Shown here: piece after piece, positions 1-12,900 of the stretch
Position numbering within the stretch: the stretch's first letter is position 1
Layout of the letters: each line of letters starts with the position of its first letter
Assembly: GCF_000512585.2 (NCBI RefSeq)
Contig: NC_089245.1
Coordinates: forward strand, 1,302,001 to 1,366,000
DNA: 64,000 bases
Direction of reading: 5' to 3'
Source: Kwoniella bestiolae CBS 10118
Lineage: Eukaryota; Basidiomycota; Tremellomycetes; Tremellales; Cryptococcaceae
Program-made: the position numbers and the translations under genes
Notes under the pieces: model-generated
The model's input: the letters and a program-made list of their open reading frames with translations, nothing else
Told to the model about the DNA's origin: nothing
The model's database searches: none

Positions 1-116
1 AAGGGAGCTACTGCCGCATTTACATTCCATACTGAAATACGGATTAGAGGTATCTCCAAATATCAATGGTGATCTAGCCAATCGCGTTTCTCTTATCCTC
101 AAGAAATTCGAATCCT

Positions 117-1421
117 TTAGTCGTCCTCAGCTATCAACCCCATCTCCACACAGATCCTCCAAGCAGCCATATTCTCAGCTTTTTTCTTCGTCATTCGTGT
201 AGCTTCTGCGGTCCTATAGAGTATACAAACCACCTCATCAGCCCACATCCCTGACACAGTACGATTACTGCAACAACCAGGTGATCAAAACCCAGGAACT
301 CAAATCAGTACTGACCATTCCCTCCCATCCACATCAACAACCTTACATCCAACCTTCCACGGCGTGTTGACCCAAGACCCCACCTGCACATAGGTATACA
401 CCAGCCCTTCCCTTACTGACGTAATGTCCAATAACGTTTTAGAACCTTTCGCAAGTTCGTCTGCCCTCTCCCAACTATCAGGGATGGGGAACCGCTTGAG
501 TTCTTCTTTGATTGGTCGGATGTGCGATATGGATATTCTCTTTTTCTCTCTTTGGAGCTCATAGTTGATGAACTGTGCCATAGGCCCAAGCAATGCGGAG
601 AGGAAGGAGTGTAGGCGATCCAATGCCTGACCTCGTGTCATTGACCCGGTCCATTTCCAGTGTCGTGGGCACAATGAAGTGTTCTTCCGTGGAAGAAAGG
701 GAGGTATCTTCGTGCCCATCTTCTACTTCTTTTGACTTCTCTCCATTGTTTGTGGCAGTATGAATTGTTCCAAGTAAGGAGTAATACAATGCCCCAATGT
801 ACGCTTCGAACACTTCCGCCTGGATGCGTCCGATATCCACTTCACTCCATACAGACACGTTCGGATCGAAGTTGATCCTGGTATGAAGGTTATATCGGAC
901 GGTAAGTTGGGATAAAGATGATTTACGAATCATATGACTTCGTACGAGCTACGTCCCCACCCAAGAGAAAAAAATGATACATATCATTACCCCGCATTGC
1001 TCCAATCCAATATTGAGGGGAGATATAACTCACATTCGCCTCGCCTTGGCGGAAATGGCGGTATCTATCATGAGCCCAGGTGGTAGCTATCGCCTCTGCG
1101 CACAATAACGATAAGCTACCTCACCCCAATCACGGCAAAAAAGAGTGAAGGGGTGTGAGGGGGAAGAGAGGACGTACCAATTAGGGCGAATCCAACAGTA
1201 TGTAATTCCTCAAAGCTCTTCTGATCCGGACCATCCATTACGAACAGGTCTTTATCTAACCTGAGGGAGCGTAGCTCCGTACTGACGTTTGAGTCTATGA
1301 TTTCCTCGAGAGCTGGGTCAGATATCCGTGGAAGAGGTGGGAGGTCAAAGGGTGGATAAGGCGGTAGACGGTAGGCTACTATTTGATCGACGTCCCATCT
1401 GTGTTGTTGGGGGCTTGACAT
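117..1421 (-). CDS. RNase III-like protein, degenerate (probable pseudoenzyme)
   Basis: Best model has five exons: 1421-1178, 1095-1034, 948-727, 683-316, 213-117 (330 aa). An RNase III domain is followed by a C-terminal dsRNA-binding domain (spliced W-TAEATR, then a KKKAENMAAW helix). The RNase III signature reads FEELHTVGFALIE: the first Glu is kept, but the second acidic residue is His and the essential Asp of the GD pair is Phe. The second acidic motif reads AEVFEAYIG, with Glu where Asp is usual and the key Glu kept. The THxS-like helix seen in the neighbour is DSNVS here. It is a tandem paralogue of the gene at 1839-3317, with matching intron positions and an identical 97-nt last exon length. 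The third intron (726-684, 43 nt, donor GTAGAA) is weak; without it the frame breaks. Inference: it binds dsRNA but is unlikely to cleave it, perhaps acting as a partner, or it is a decaying gene. Confidence 0.72.
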
Positions 1422-1838
1422 TTTGAGTTTTGGATACTGGCGAGAGTAAGAATGTATGGGGGATCACTTTGAAGCCAAGAGTTGGATGTTTACGATAATG
1501 ATGTGAAGAAAGACGAAAGAAAGAAGAGGGAAGAAGAATACGCAGGAACTTGAGATACTTTATAGCGAATGTCAATACAGAATATGTTTGGATGTGTGCA
1601 CACAGCGCACAGCACACAGACCGCGTGTCCTCAATGGGACGAGGCATACTAGTTGAGTGATTGCGATTGATATATTGTAGTCTTTGACCTTCCATCCGAT
1701 GTAAAATAACATGAACATGGGCGAGGTGTCACTTGCTTATGTACATGAGGTATCACTACAGGAAAATAGATTCTACACAATACTCTCTCCTCCTAGTTCC
1801 CTTACGACTGCAGCTTCAACCCCTATCTTCACAACACC
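1422..1838. promoter_or_regulatory. Promoter region of the degenerate RNase III gene
   Basis: This 417-base gap lies between the start of the first RNase III-like gene and the stop of the second. It must hold the promoter and leader of the former and the 3' end of the latter. A minus-strand stretch is rich in TTTCTTCC-type pyrimidines. No credible gene or TATA box was seen. Confidence 0.45.
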
Positions 1839-3317
1839 TCACTCATCCTCCTTAATAAGCCCCATCGCCACGCACACCTTCCACGCCGCCACATTCCCCG
1901 CAGCCTGCTTATTGATCCTGGTAGCTTCGGCGGTCCTATCCAATATCGATCCACAGGATCAGTAAGCTCAATTGCATCCCATGTGAAAACGACTTACCAC
2001 ACTTTCCCATCTTCATCTATCGCTTCGCAGACCACTCTCCACGGGGAGTTATTGGGACCACCGGGTAATTGAACTCCCGTATACCTGGGGAAATTACCCT
2101 CATTATAGTGACTGTGGAGTGTCATCTTACCTCCTCGCGCCTTCTCATCCTCCTCTTTCCAACTTTCAGGAATGACAAATACCGTCTCGGGCACACGTCT
2201 ATATTTCTTCTGGATTCGTTTCTCTTCGACCTCGAGGTGTTCGACCGCAAAATGAGCGATGGGTTCTAAGATCTGTCGTAGCCATTGAAAGAGGTAGTCA
2301 TACGCGTCACCTCGGGTCTTGCGGGGCTTGACGGTTTGAGAGGAATGGGTGTCAGTAGGAGAGTCAGCATCTTCGGAAGAGGGAGGTGAATTTGAGGAGT
2401 TTGCCGAAGGAATGGGACTTTCCTGAGAATTATCGGTGTCTTCGTCTGTTGATAATTCTTTGAAGATGATCTCGATACCGTCGTAGTAATCAGTAGACTC
2501 GTCTTCTTCATCTGAATCAGAACTAATGTTAGTGGTCGATTCAGCATCGAAGTATTCTTGATCGCTTCCTTCACTCTTCTCGTCGGTTTCGGTAGCTGAA
2601 GGAGCTTCTTCCGTGGCCTTGTCCGGAGAAGGAGAGGTGCTTTCATCTCCACTCAACTCTCCTGTGGGACTGATAGATTGGCTTGAAGGAGGGGTAGGGG
2701 TATTTTGATCCTCTTGACCGAGATATGAGTAATAGACAGCAGAGATATACGCTTCGAATATGGACGCTTGGACCTTCTCGTTCTTCTTCAGAGTGTATCT
2801 CAGAGATGGTTCCGACTTGAGGAGTTGCGGAAGCCCATATTGACAGGAGACCTGAGCCAAGGTGACGTTGCTGACAAGTCTATGTCGCATGATCTACGCC
2901 GAACGCCACATGACCCACGTAAGCGTTGATCAGTATTGGGGAATGATTTTCACTTACAGATGCACTGCCTTGTCGGAAGTTGGGGAAAAGCTCATGGAGG
3001 AGAGTGACCGCTATGGCTTCTAGCAAAGCATCTCCGATATGTTCTGTACGTTCGTAACAGGTCTCAGCAGTATCTTTGCCACGACGACAGATTGAAAGCT
3101 TACCAAGCTTTTCATAATCCAATACCCTGTCTTCCTTTATCAGGAAGACGGAAGTACGATGGCTTCGAGGTAGATTCGAGAGACTTGCATGGGTAAATAC
3201 CATATCTTTGAGCTTGGAATCAGTAATAGGAGGAATTGGAGGAAGGTCGAGCTGAGGTAGAGAAGGAAGCACGAATGTGTCTAGGCTGTTATCGTATTTC
3301 TGGGTGGATCGAGGCAT
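1839..3317 (-). CDS. RNase III-like ribonuclease with dsRNA-binding domain
   Basis: Four exons (3317-3104, 3043-2958, 2893-1998, 1935-1839) give 430 aa. The first splice joins the catalytic signature YEKLEHIGDALLE, which matches the family pattern and keeps both Glu residues and the Asp of GD. The second acidic motif is ASIFEAYIS: the essential Glu is present, but the usual Asp before it is Ser. A long Ser/Glu/Asp-rich linker (roughly residues 160-260) separates the RNase III domain from a C-terminal dsRBD ending in a KQAAGNVAAWKVC helix. Known family role: cleavage of double-stranded RNA in rRNA, snRNA or small-RNA processing. Which role applies here cannot be told. The start is the ATG giving MPRSTQKY. 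Activity is likely but uncertain because of the Asp-to-Ser change. Confidence 0.82.
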
Positions 3318-3970
3318 TGTCAATATATTATATCAGTAGGAAGGGGTCAAGAAGTATGAGGCCAAGATCAGTATACGAGCAAGAAGTGGTGATAGTCTCT
3401 CGATGAGTCCAAGAGTAGGAAGGTGATGATGGAATTGACTGTGCGAGAGAAGGAAAGAAGAAGGACAATCGAACAATGTATGTCTTCTTTTTATCTTCCT
3501 TATATCCTCACCTCACGCGCATGGATCTGCAAAGTGGAGGGTGACAGAGGTTATATCATCGGATATCACCGTATCATTGTCATTTAACATGACGTGGCAT
3601 TTCATACATTTGCCAAGTGGAAGTTGCCGAATTCGGGTGGCGTCAGTTGAACCTATTATTCAACCGGTCCAAGTCCTCGTTCACTTTTTTATTTTTCAAT
3701 TTTCAATCCTAGGTCATCGTCTCAGCTCACGCGATACACCTAAAACCTCTATCATAGAGGGTAGCCTGTCAAAATCACACCCATGTTATAATCCAGAGAG
3801 GGGCTATCATCATCCCATACAGCATATCAAACCAAGATCACACCCGCGGAATGCCCCTCTCTTCATTCTCATTCTCATCCTCATTGCATATGACCAAGAA
3901 CCATCGACAACCTCCTCCCTCTTCTTCCACTTCCACTCCTCCTTTGAAACATCGATCAATCAACAACAAC
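3318..3970. promoter_or_regulatory. Divergent promoter, RNase III-like / RRN3
   Basis: A 653-base region between two genes reading outward. It contains no supported gene. In-frame ATGs at 3851 and 3890 could extend RRN3 upstream, but the added residues are Ser/Pro low-complexity and look like leader. Confidence 0.5.
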
Positions 3971-6704
3971 ATGGCAATACCATCAAACTTCATGATCTCA
4001 AATGATCCATCCAACTCGGCTGGTCCATCCCGATCATCCTCTCTAGCAGGTAGGAAGCGACCGCGAGAGTCTGATGGGGACGCTAAAAACCGTACTCCAT
4101 CGAGAAGGACGAAAAGTACCGGTGATGCGAGGTCCAACAGCTCCAAAGATCGAGAAGCGTTCCAAAGAGGTTTGATATCCGTATTCGTACCCAAAGCATT
4201 GCAAGAGTCAAAACAAGGAAATCTAGCGCATTACAATGATCTTCTCGCACACTTCTTACCGTCACCTACCATACCCGTACCCGCTCTGCCCCCTCTTCTA
4301 CCCTTACTTCGAGCTATATCCGCTCATGTCTCACTTCTGTCTCCCGATATCCACTCACCACTTGTCACGGCAATTATCAATCTACCTTGGGCAACGGGGG
4401 ATGAGAAGTTTGTCAAGACATTTGTAGGATGGGCAGCTGTACTGGTCAGTGCTCAGCCAGGTTGGGCGAAAGAAGTCGTGGGAATGGGGGTAAAGGGGCT
4501 CACTTGGCGTGAGTGCGGATTGCTGCTTTCATGCGATCTCGTCGCTGACTGGCATCTATGCAGAGATACCTTTCACCTCGCCTACCACAACACCGATCTC
4601 CAGGAGAATCTTCCATGCTCGGCATCATTTACTGCTTTCACACCTCATTTCCCTCGTACCGACCTTACCTAATGTTCTTCAACCTTTACTCATCCGGAAC
4701 TTCCCACATAAGCGAGAACCAGAAGTATCTCAGACAACCTGGATACGGAATTGCTGTGAATTAATTGGGTACTGCCCAGAACTTGGTGGGAGGATGTGGG
4801 GTGAGATAGTAGATAGGATGTTGCGGATTGATGTGAGTCGTTATACAGAATCGTTATGGATCTAGCTGATGGGAGTTGTCATATAGGTCGAAATTCAGAA
4901 TAGTATCGAAGAAGATGACGAGGAAGATTCAGACGCTGAATCGGATGATGATGATGAGTTCCCAGCATCCAGTTTCCCCCGCTTATCGCCCACTCCCTCC
5001 CTCGATCCTCTCGATCTTCTTATATCCCAACAGCTCCCTCGACCACGTACGACATCCCCTTCACCCGATATCGGTGTAGATGATGACGGCTCTGATGGTG
5101 ATCCAGACCCTGACGAGCTGTCTTCCGAAGACGATGGTGATTCGGATGATGAAGATTCTAGTAATGCAGCTAAGATCGCGGAAGCAAAAGCAAAGAAAAG
5201 GGCAAATGTGAAAGCCATGAGGGAGAAATTGGACGGAATGCTAGTTCACTTCTTCGAACATCTAGAAGAATACATGGGTGCCAAAGCAAGTCATCTGCCT
5301 GCTGCGGAAATGGCAGCTCAGAATATTGCTGCCAGTTCTGGAGCATCCACGCCCACTTCCGAATACCCTTTACCCAGCTCTTCGACTATTGCCTCCTTAC
5401 TCGTCAAGAGACCGCCGCCCACCCCCGCTCAATCGTTGTCATACTTCCAAACGCTCCTCAACCTCTTTTCACGACAGATACTTCCCACTTCCGCCACTCA
5501 GCATATTCCGTTCCTTCTCTTCCATACCGCCTCGTTCTCACCATCACATACCGACCTATTCCTCGGTTTACTCGTCTCTCAAGCATTATACGCCCAAATC
5601 ACTACCGCACCTCATACTTCTCAGCCCGTATCGATGAATCAACGAATAGCAGCTACGGTGTATATCGGCTCCATAGTCTGTAGAGCAAGATTCGTAACGG
5701 ATGACCAAGCTCGTACGGTCCTGACGTATCTCTTAGCATACATAGATGGGAAGTTACATCAGTCTCGCATAAACAAGAAAGAGGGTATAGATGAACTACC
5801 ATTGTTCTACGCAGTCTGTCAGGCTGTGATGTTGATTTTCTGTTTCAGGTGGAGAGCATTCACGTCATCTGCTTCGAACGATAACGATAACATCGTGGGA
5901 GATCTGGAACTAGAAGGTGAAGAATCTATAGATGGAGATGGCGATAATAAGTGGATAAGCGATCTGGATATTTTACAAAGAGCTATCACGAGCGAATTGA
6001 ACCCTTTACTCGTGAGTTTGAGTCACAGCTGAATCCACGCCACTTCTTTCTCGAGTCGTTGAGGTCGTAGCTGATCAGGAATAATAATGATGTAGGGATG
6101 CAACTCAACAATCGTATCTACATTCGCCAAAGTAGCTCACCACACGAATTTCCTATACTGCTTCTCAATCATTGAAGCCAACCAACAATCATCCCATCCT
6201 CCTCGCTCCTCGTCCTCCCAGAACCTCTCCAACGGGAATAATACCAGCCATACTGCACCGACCCGAACGAACTCCTCTATCGGATCTCAGACACTACCTC
6301 GTCAGGCTAGGCAGATGAACATTGATTTAGGTTTAGATTCGTACTTCCCCTTTGATCCTTATGATTTGCCCAAGTCGAAGAGATTTGTAGAGAGGTTATA
6401 CAGGACTTGGTCGGAGGTAGCCATCGATTCGGGCAATAACGACTCGGACTCTGATGATTCGGAGGAAGATGAAGAAGAGAGTGATGCGGAGAGTGACGAT
6501 TCAAGTTTGGAAGATCACATGAAGACCCATCCGACCTTACCTCGCCGGATCGATATTGGGAGTTATGGGGAACATAGGAAGCATAAATTGTTTAATGGTG
6601 GGAGATCGAGAGATGATGGATTGTCGAGTAGTCTGGAGGGGATGAGTATATCTCCGAATTTGAGTGGTGGGGTGGGTATGGGGATAGGTGTGAGGGGTGC
6701 TTAG
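3971..6704 (+). CDS. RRN3: RNA polymerase I initiation factor RRN3 (TIF-IA)
   Basis: Four exons (3971-4508, 4564-4832, 4887-6011, 6096-6704) join in frame to 846 aa. Family hallmarks are the helical segments RIAATVYIGSIVCRARFV and LFYAVCQAVMLIFCFRWRAF, a downstream NPLLGCNSTIVSTFAKVAHH stretch, and LDSYFPFDPYDLPKSKRFVE near the C-terminus. Rrn3 bridges RNA polymerase I to the core factor at the rDNA promoter, so it acts in the nucleolus. A long Asp/Glu/Ser-rich acidic insert sits near residues 275-365 and a second near the end (SDSDDSEEDEEESD), typical of the family though large here. Introns before 4887 and 6096 carry AGCTGAT branch-like sites. ATG 3971 (MAIPSNF) was chosen over in-frame ATGs at 3851 and 3890 because the intervening residues are low-complexity. 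Confidence 0.93.
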
Positions 6705-6959
6705 TCGCTAGTCGCTCATGAAGGCATTTGCTTGTTGCTTACGATGAAAGTCGTTTCTTGTATATGCTTTTAACGTTTACAACGTTTACGTTTTATCAAT
6801 TGGATTCATCTGTTCGTTATACTATGGATATTTATATTTCATACTATTGTTGTACATGCAATATGATGTGCTTTTCTTATCTATATAGACATACGTCTAT
6901 GGTAACAAACCTATCAGCACTCACTCTTTTGACTTGGTGTCGTTGGCGGTAGGCTTGAC

Positions 6960-9900
6960 TCACCTCAATCGATTACCCCTTTGAATGACCTTAGATCCCT
7001 TCGAAGCGTCAACCAACCCAGTAGGTAATTTTCCTTCATCTTTCCATTTCTTCAGAACCTCTCGACCAGCTTGTAAGCCTATGTGGAGGACTTCGGAGAA
7101 TCGCTTGAATCCGCCTAAAGTGTCGAATTGCTAGGTTGGGGAAAAGACATGGTCAAGATCAGTCCTCTGTGATTACCAAGCTCATCTGGCACGCGTGGAT
7201 AGTGAAACTTTGGGAGGTACTTACCTGCACTGGCATAGCAACGTACAAACACCCCGGAGCGTTCTTGACGTCTTCCAAAGTTTTCACGCTCGACACGCTA
7301 CGCATTGCAAATTCTCAGCTGATGTCTTCGTCGCGTATGACAAGAATTTCCTAGCTGAGCGAAACCACCACTCACTATGTCAATCTCGAAGAAACCTCAG
7401 TCATGGACAGAACCTTTCTCTCGTAGAACGGATTAAACCTATTACACCGTATTCATCAGCTTAATCTGCATTACGGTTGACCATTTGCGGAGAGCTGACG
7501 ATTTCACCCACCTGTTGATGAATATCCACCAACCCGACACGGAGTCTCCATAATTTCTCGGACTGGTATCGTCTATACTTCCCACATCTACTACTATAAC
7601 ATCTCGGATCCCATTTTGACGTAATGGTTCGATGGGGGTGTTGTCCATGTATCCTCCGTCGACCAGTACTGGGTGGTGGAACATCAGCATGAGTAACAAC
7701 AAATGAAGCATGCAGTGGGACGTCAGGAGGGAGCGATGACGGAGAGAAAGTATATTCAAATGATGACGTACAGTTCCCGTTGTCAGATAAAGGAGGTAAA
7801 AGACCTGCCAAAGTCATCGAGGCTCTCACGTATCGCCTAATAATCTCATAAGTCAGCTGAAAGTCCGATACTCGTTCAACAAGTTAACATACCATGCATA
7901 TCCTGTCCTGTGAATTTCCATCCTCGAATGAGTAATATTAGTCGAATTGGCGAAAAAGGGTATCCACATATCTAAGTATCACATGTCAGCTTGAAATTTC
8001 CCATTCACTTATGAATAAGCTCACCTTCAATATGGGTATTATAAAATGCTTTGTCTATCCCAGTCGTCAGCTAATACGGCCTATTCTTGGAGTGAAATTA
8101 GTAACTGAACACTCACATATTCCTCGATCTACCCAACAAATCACGCATCAGCTTACATCCTTCCTCAATAGGAAAAGGCTACTCACTAAATTCATGCCCA
8201 GTGGTATAAGCCACAAAAGGATACGTGACATCGCTCAGAATCCTCAACATCGAGCCCATCCTCCCTGCAAACTGCTTCGTCCGACCGGTCGTCTCCAGCA
8301 AATCTGTCTCTTTGGCATACAAACCACCCACGAAACTACCGATACTGCACCCGCCAATAGCATCGATGGGGATCCCGAATTCTTCAAGAGCCTGTAACAT
8401 CCCTATGTGCGATATACCCCTCGCACCCCCTCCACCCAGCACTAAACCGATTTGTTTACCGCACAACCTACGGGCGATCCTCGCAAAGTCATTCATGTGT
8501 GATGGTCTGCGTGGTCTGGCGAACGGTCTTAGACCTCTGTACTTTCGGATTCGCGTTTCGACCCTTTCTCGGAGATGCTTGAAGGCTGCTATGGCTGCTG
8601 CGTCGTGTACTGTCGGAGTGACTTTGTGAGGAGTGACTACGCCAGGGAGCTCGACGTGATGGTGGGCATGAACCCATGGTCGATTCTATATCCTGTATCA
8701 GCGGGTTACTGTCAGATCAGCGATAGAAGATGACCCACAACGAGCCAGGGTCGCGTTGATCCAGGTGCAACAGCTTTTTCGTCGTGAAGCAGGATGAGCT
8801 CTTTTCTTGCAGTAGTTTTAGTAGCTAAAAGCAGTTTCTCTACGGACGAGCGCATAAGCTACCTGATGTTCATCGTTTTTGGACAGCTTACCATATTCCC
8901 CCAGCGATGGGTCATCTCCCATAGCCAACACCAACACCAGATCGGCCTGTTCACGACCTATTAGCTGCACTAAATTGACATTAGGAAAGCAGCACCACTT
9001 ACCTGCCGTATACAAGTCAATGTCCACTGGCTCGCAGGCGGAGAATCAGCGACGTATAGTACTGATCGATAGTGTTGCTGGTTCCTCAAATCAGCTTCCA
9101 TCGTTACCCTGAGGATCGAATAGCTCACCTCTTGATCAGCAAGCCAACCAGCTACTTTAAGTTTCCTAAAAAATCATCAAGTCAGCTTCGACTTGTCACT
9201 GAGTGAGGTTTTACTAGCTTACCCTATTCTCGCAAAAGCGTGTCTACCCAAATGACGCATCACAGTGCCCTGATCAAGGTATGATGTCGATGCTCCCAGC
9301 TCCTCCAGGGAAGTCTTCAACTTTCCTGCGAAATGAGCAACGGGGACATTCCGATTATTGCCAAGTATACAAACGGTTTCTGTATTCACAATGCATATCA
9401 GCTTCTGTTCTCTTCGACACGGATAAGTTAGCTGACTCACTGAGATTGACATCAGTCGCAGGAACGTTCAAAGGCGAATGACCGATCTTCGCTTGTTCTC
9501 CCATTGCCTTCCTCACTCGTCCAGCTATCAACCTCATGAACTGTACAGTAGTTGCTGGATGCTTGATACTGATCGCGTCAAACAAGGCAGCTGGTATTCT
9601 GACCAATTCAGAATCTCGAATCGCATTGACGGTGTCGGATCGATTCACCGCTGTGATTACATCTAGCTCGCCTATGGAATCGTTCTGACCGTATTCACGC
9701 AGGACCTGCATTGAACCGTCTTTATCGTGGAAAGATCGGAGTCGGCCATCTATAGTGTACATGTCAGCTTGACCAGACGGATAGCCGTGAGAGGCAGATG
9801 GCAGCTGACTGATTACGATGTAGAAATCGGTAGCTTTGTCGCCTTGCTCATACTGTGCAACGGTCAGAAAGCCGACTCCACAACTTGAAAGCAGATGGAT

Positions 9901-12900
9901 CAACTCACGAGAACCTGCGAACAAAGTCAGCTTACATAACCATGCTTGGTGTGAGAAAGCTCACCTGACCAGCTCCAAGCTGCTGCCAATCCAACCCTGC
10001 ATCGATATGTAGAACTGAAGTAGTCTGATCAGCTTTGCAGAATGCATCCTCGGTTGACTAAGCTTACCCAGCGGAGAAAGCAGCGACAACAGCCTCTTAG
10101 CGAGCGTAAGCAATACGATAGGCCGTCTCTCAATGATCTTCTCGAGCGTATGGTGGGGCAAGAAGCCGACAAAACAATCTGTCTTGGCACTATAGTACTC
10201 CTCTCGATCAGCTAACACAGAAAACGGACTATAGTGTATTAGCTGACTCACGTGATATTGACATAAGAGTCGGTACTGCACAACGAAGAGAGGTATCCAG
10301 CAATTCCACCGGGCTAATCAAACCAGCTATGATCAGCTTACAATTCATCATCAAGTGTATATCAGCTCACTTTGACGGTATACAACGTCTCTTGGTTCCC
10401 AGCACTTCCGAAAGGATACGAATACCCATTATTGTGACTCGTGTCCAGTCCTAACGCGGCACCAAATGGTCGATTCTTGACGTTGGTAAATGTTGAAGGA
10501 GGTGGACTTGCACTAGTAGGATTGACGGAAGGCGACGATCGAGGAGTCTCCACCCCACTCTGATGAACAGGTAACGATGTCTATTCGTTGATGAGTCAAT
10601 CAGCTATCTTATACAACGCATGATGCGCTAGCTGATATACTCACTTCGAGGAACCCGTCAATAACATAATACATCCCCGGACTCCTCTCACCCTCTTTCA
10701 CCAGTGTACTTCCTTTCTTGAAAAACAAAATTTCCACATTCCCTTCCAGATCTTTCAGTACCTTCTTATCCCCCAAAGCCGTACCGAATTGGGAATCATG
10801 TAAGCTCGCAGAAACGCTACTAGCCTCGTCATCAACGGTTTTCGCTTTCAACGCAGCTTCTCTCAACATCCCTCCGATAACGCCCTCATGCGTAGAAGCA
10901 GCCATCATATCCAACACATTTCCAAAGGGTGATTTGACACCCGGTCGGCCATTGGGAGGGAACATTGGTGAATTCGGAGTAGACAATGCCGAAACGGACG
11001 GTGCGAACGAGTTTCTTCCTATCGAATCGATATTGTTCTCGGTAGGTTGGGCTAGTCCAATAGATCGCGCTATACTCATCAAGACTGCTTCCTTAAGGTC
11101 GAAAGATTCATCTTGGGGGGTACCGTAGTCGCCCGAAGAGGGAGTTACAGCGACTCCGTTGTGATGTGCTAAATCTGTTGAAGAGCCGGGAAACCTTCCC
11201 ATCCAAGTATCCATTCGTGGTAGTCCGGGAGTATGTACTGTAGGTCGATAGTACGCGCCACCTTTCTCATCAGGTACATTCCTCTGTCCCATAGCTAGAT
11301 CTCCAGCTGCAACTTGTTTCCTAAATGCTGATTTACGCCTGACAAATTCACTGCCATGCCTGGCAGCTGTGTCTGGACTAAATACACCTGCTGAAGGAGG
11401 TTCCATGGATGTCTTATCATTGTCCGGGGTGTTCTCCACTGGTGATTCGACCGCAACATCGGCGTCGATCTTGCTGAGTGTCTGTAAGCCTTTCAAAGCG
11501 AGGTTTCCTCCTTTGACTGATGGTGTCGAAGGAACTTGTTGGGGAGTTGCAGAAGGTAGAGACGGAGCTTTGACAGTGGGACTCGATGGGACATAGTTGA
11601 AGTAGTCTTTGCTAGATATACGGCCGCTAGGAGAGGAACCGATCGACGAAAAGTTATTTTGACTCTTATCATTTGCTTGGGCTTCAGGTTGGAAACGATT
11701 TCGAAGAGCTTGCATACCTCCACCGGTGTAGAATGATCGAGGGAGGGGATGGGATACAAGTGAATTAAGGGAAGATTCCGATCGAAGTATCTCTTTAGTC
11801 AGACCCAGGTACTTGTGGGCTGGGTAGATGCTATCAGTCAAGCCTTCCTCGAAACTCGAGACTATAGCTTACCTGTCATAAAAGTCACTCTACTGAACCT
11901 CTCCAAAACCACCTGGACCACAGTTCCACTCGCTTTCGGGAATTTCCTGGTCAACTTCCTAAAAGCAGAAGCTGGAATGACAGCCAAGGTGGTATCGACG
12001 GTAGCTCTCGCTATAGTCCCTTTCAGAGCGGCAGCACCGGTATCTTCGCGTTTCGGGGTTCTTCTAAGTGGTTTCGGTGAGTCATTTAATGAGGCGGTGG
12101 TTGAGGGGAACGCGCTGTGTTGAGGTCGCATCTGAGGAGAGGGATGAAGAGAGCTTGATTGGGATCTTTGGCCTGTGGGTGAAGGTGAGACCGTTGCTGG
12201 TAAAGAGTATGAGGGGGCCTGTCCTGACACTTCGCCTTCTATCTGTACGGTGCCTGTTGGACCCAGCGAAGACGACCTTTGACGCTGAGGTCTGATACTA
12301 TCGGCAGTGGGGATTGTGTTATCAGGACTGCCGACCCTCTTGCTAAGGACCTCTTGGTCCAGCTGACTGACGTCCGAATTCGCCCTTGATTTACCTCTAG
12401 GTTCACCTGGAGGAGCCAAAGTGGGTTCTCCACTTGGACTGTCATCTTCTAAGGCCTCCTCTTCCTCTTCATTGTTCGGAGGTGTCCAGGAAAGCTTGAT
12501 ATCCTCGGTGAACAAGGATAATATCGAGAAGAGGGATGAAAGTGTACCACCCGTAGATACCTCGTTTAGCAGATGATATCCGTTGAACGATGATGTGCTT
12601 GCATTGTACGGGTCAGGAGAGGATGGAGTACTTTTGTCAGAAGGTAATGCGTCAGGTGCGAACTGGTATCCACCACATCATATCAGCTTCATGTCCATCC
12701 GAAGAAGAACACATGAGAAATAGCTGGAAACTCACAACCTGAACTTTCCCCTCAACGACACACCAAAAATCCCCACCACCTATATCCAGAGTATCTCCCG
12801 CAGCGAGCCGTCGAGTCTGCAGGTGTCTACTCAGTTCGTGGAAAACGGGCTTCTCGAGATACCCAAATATCCTAATTGCCGAGAGAAAGTCGTCAAGGTA

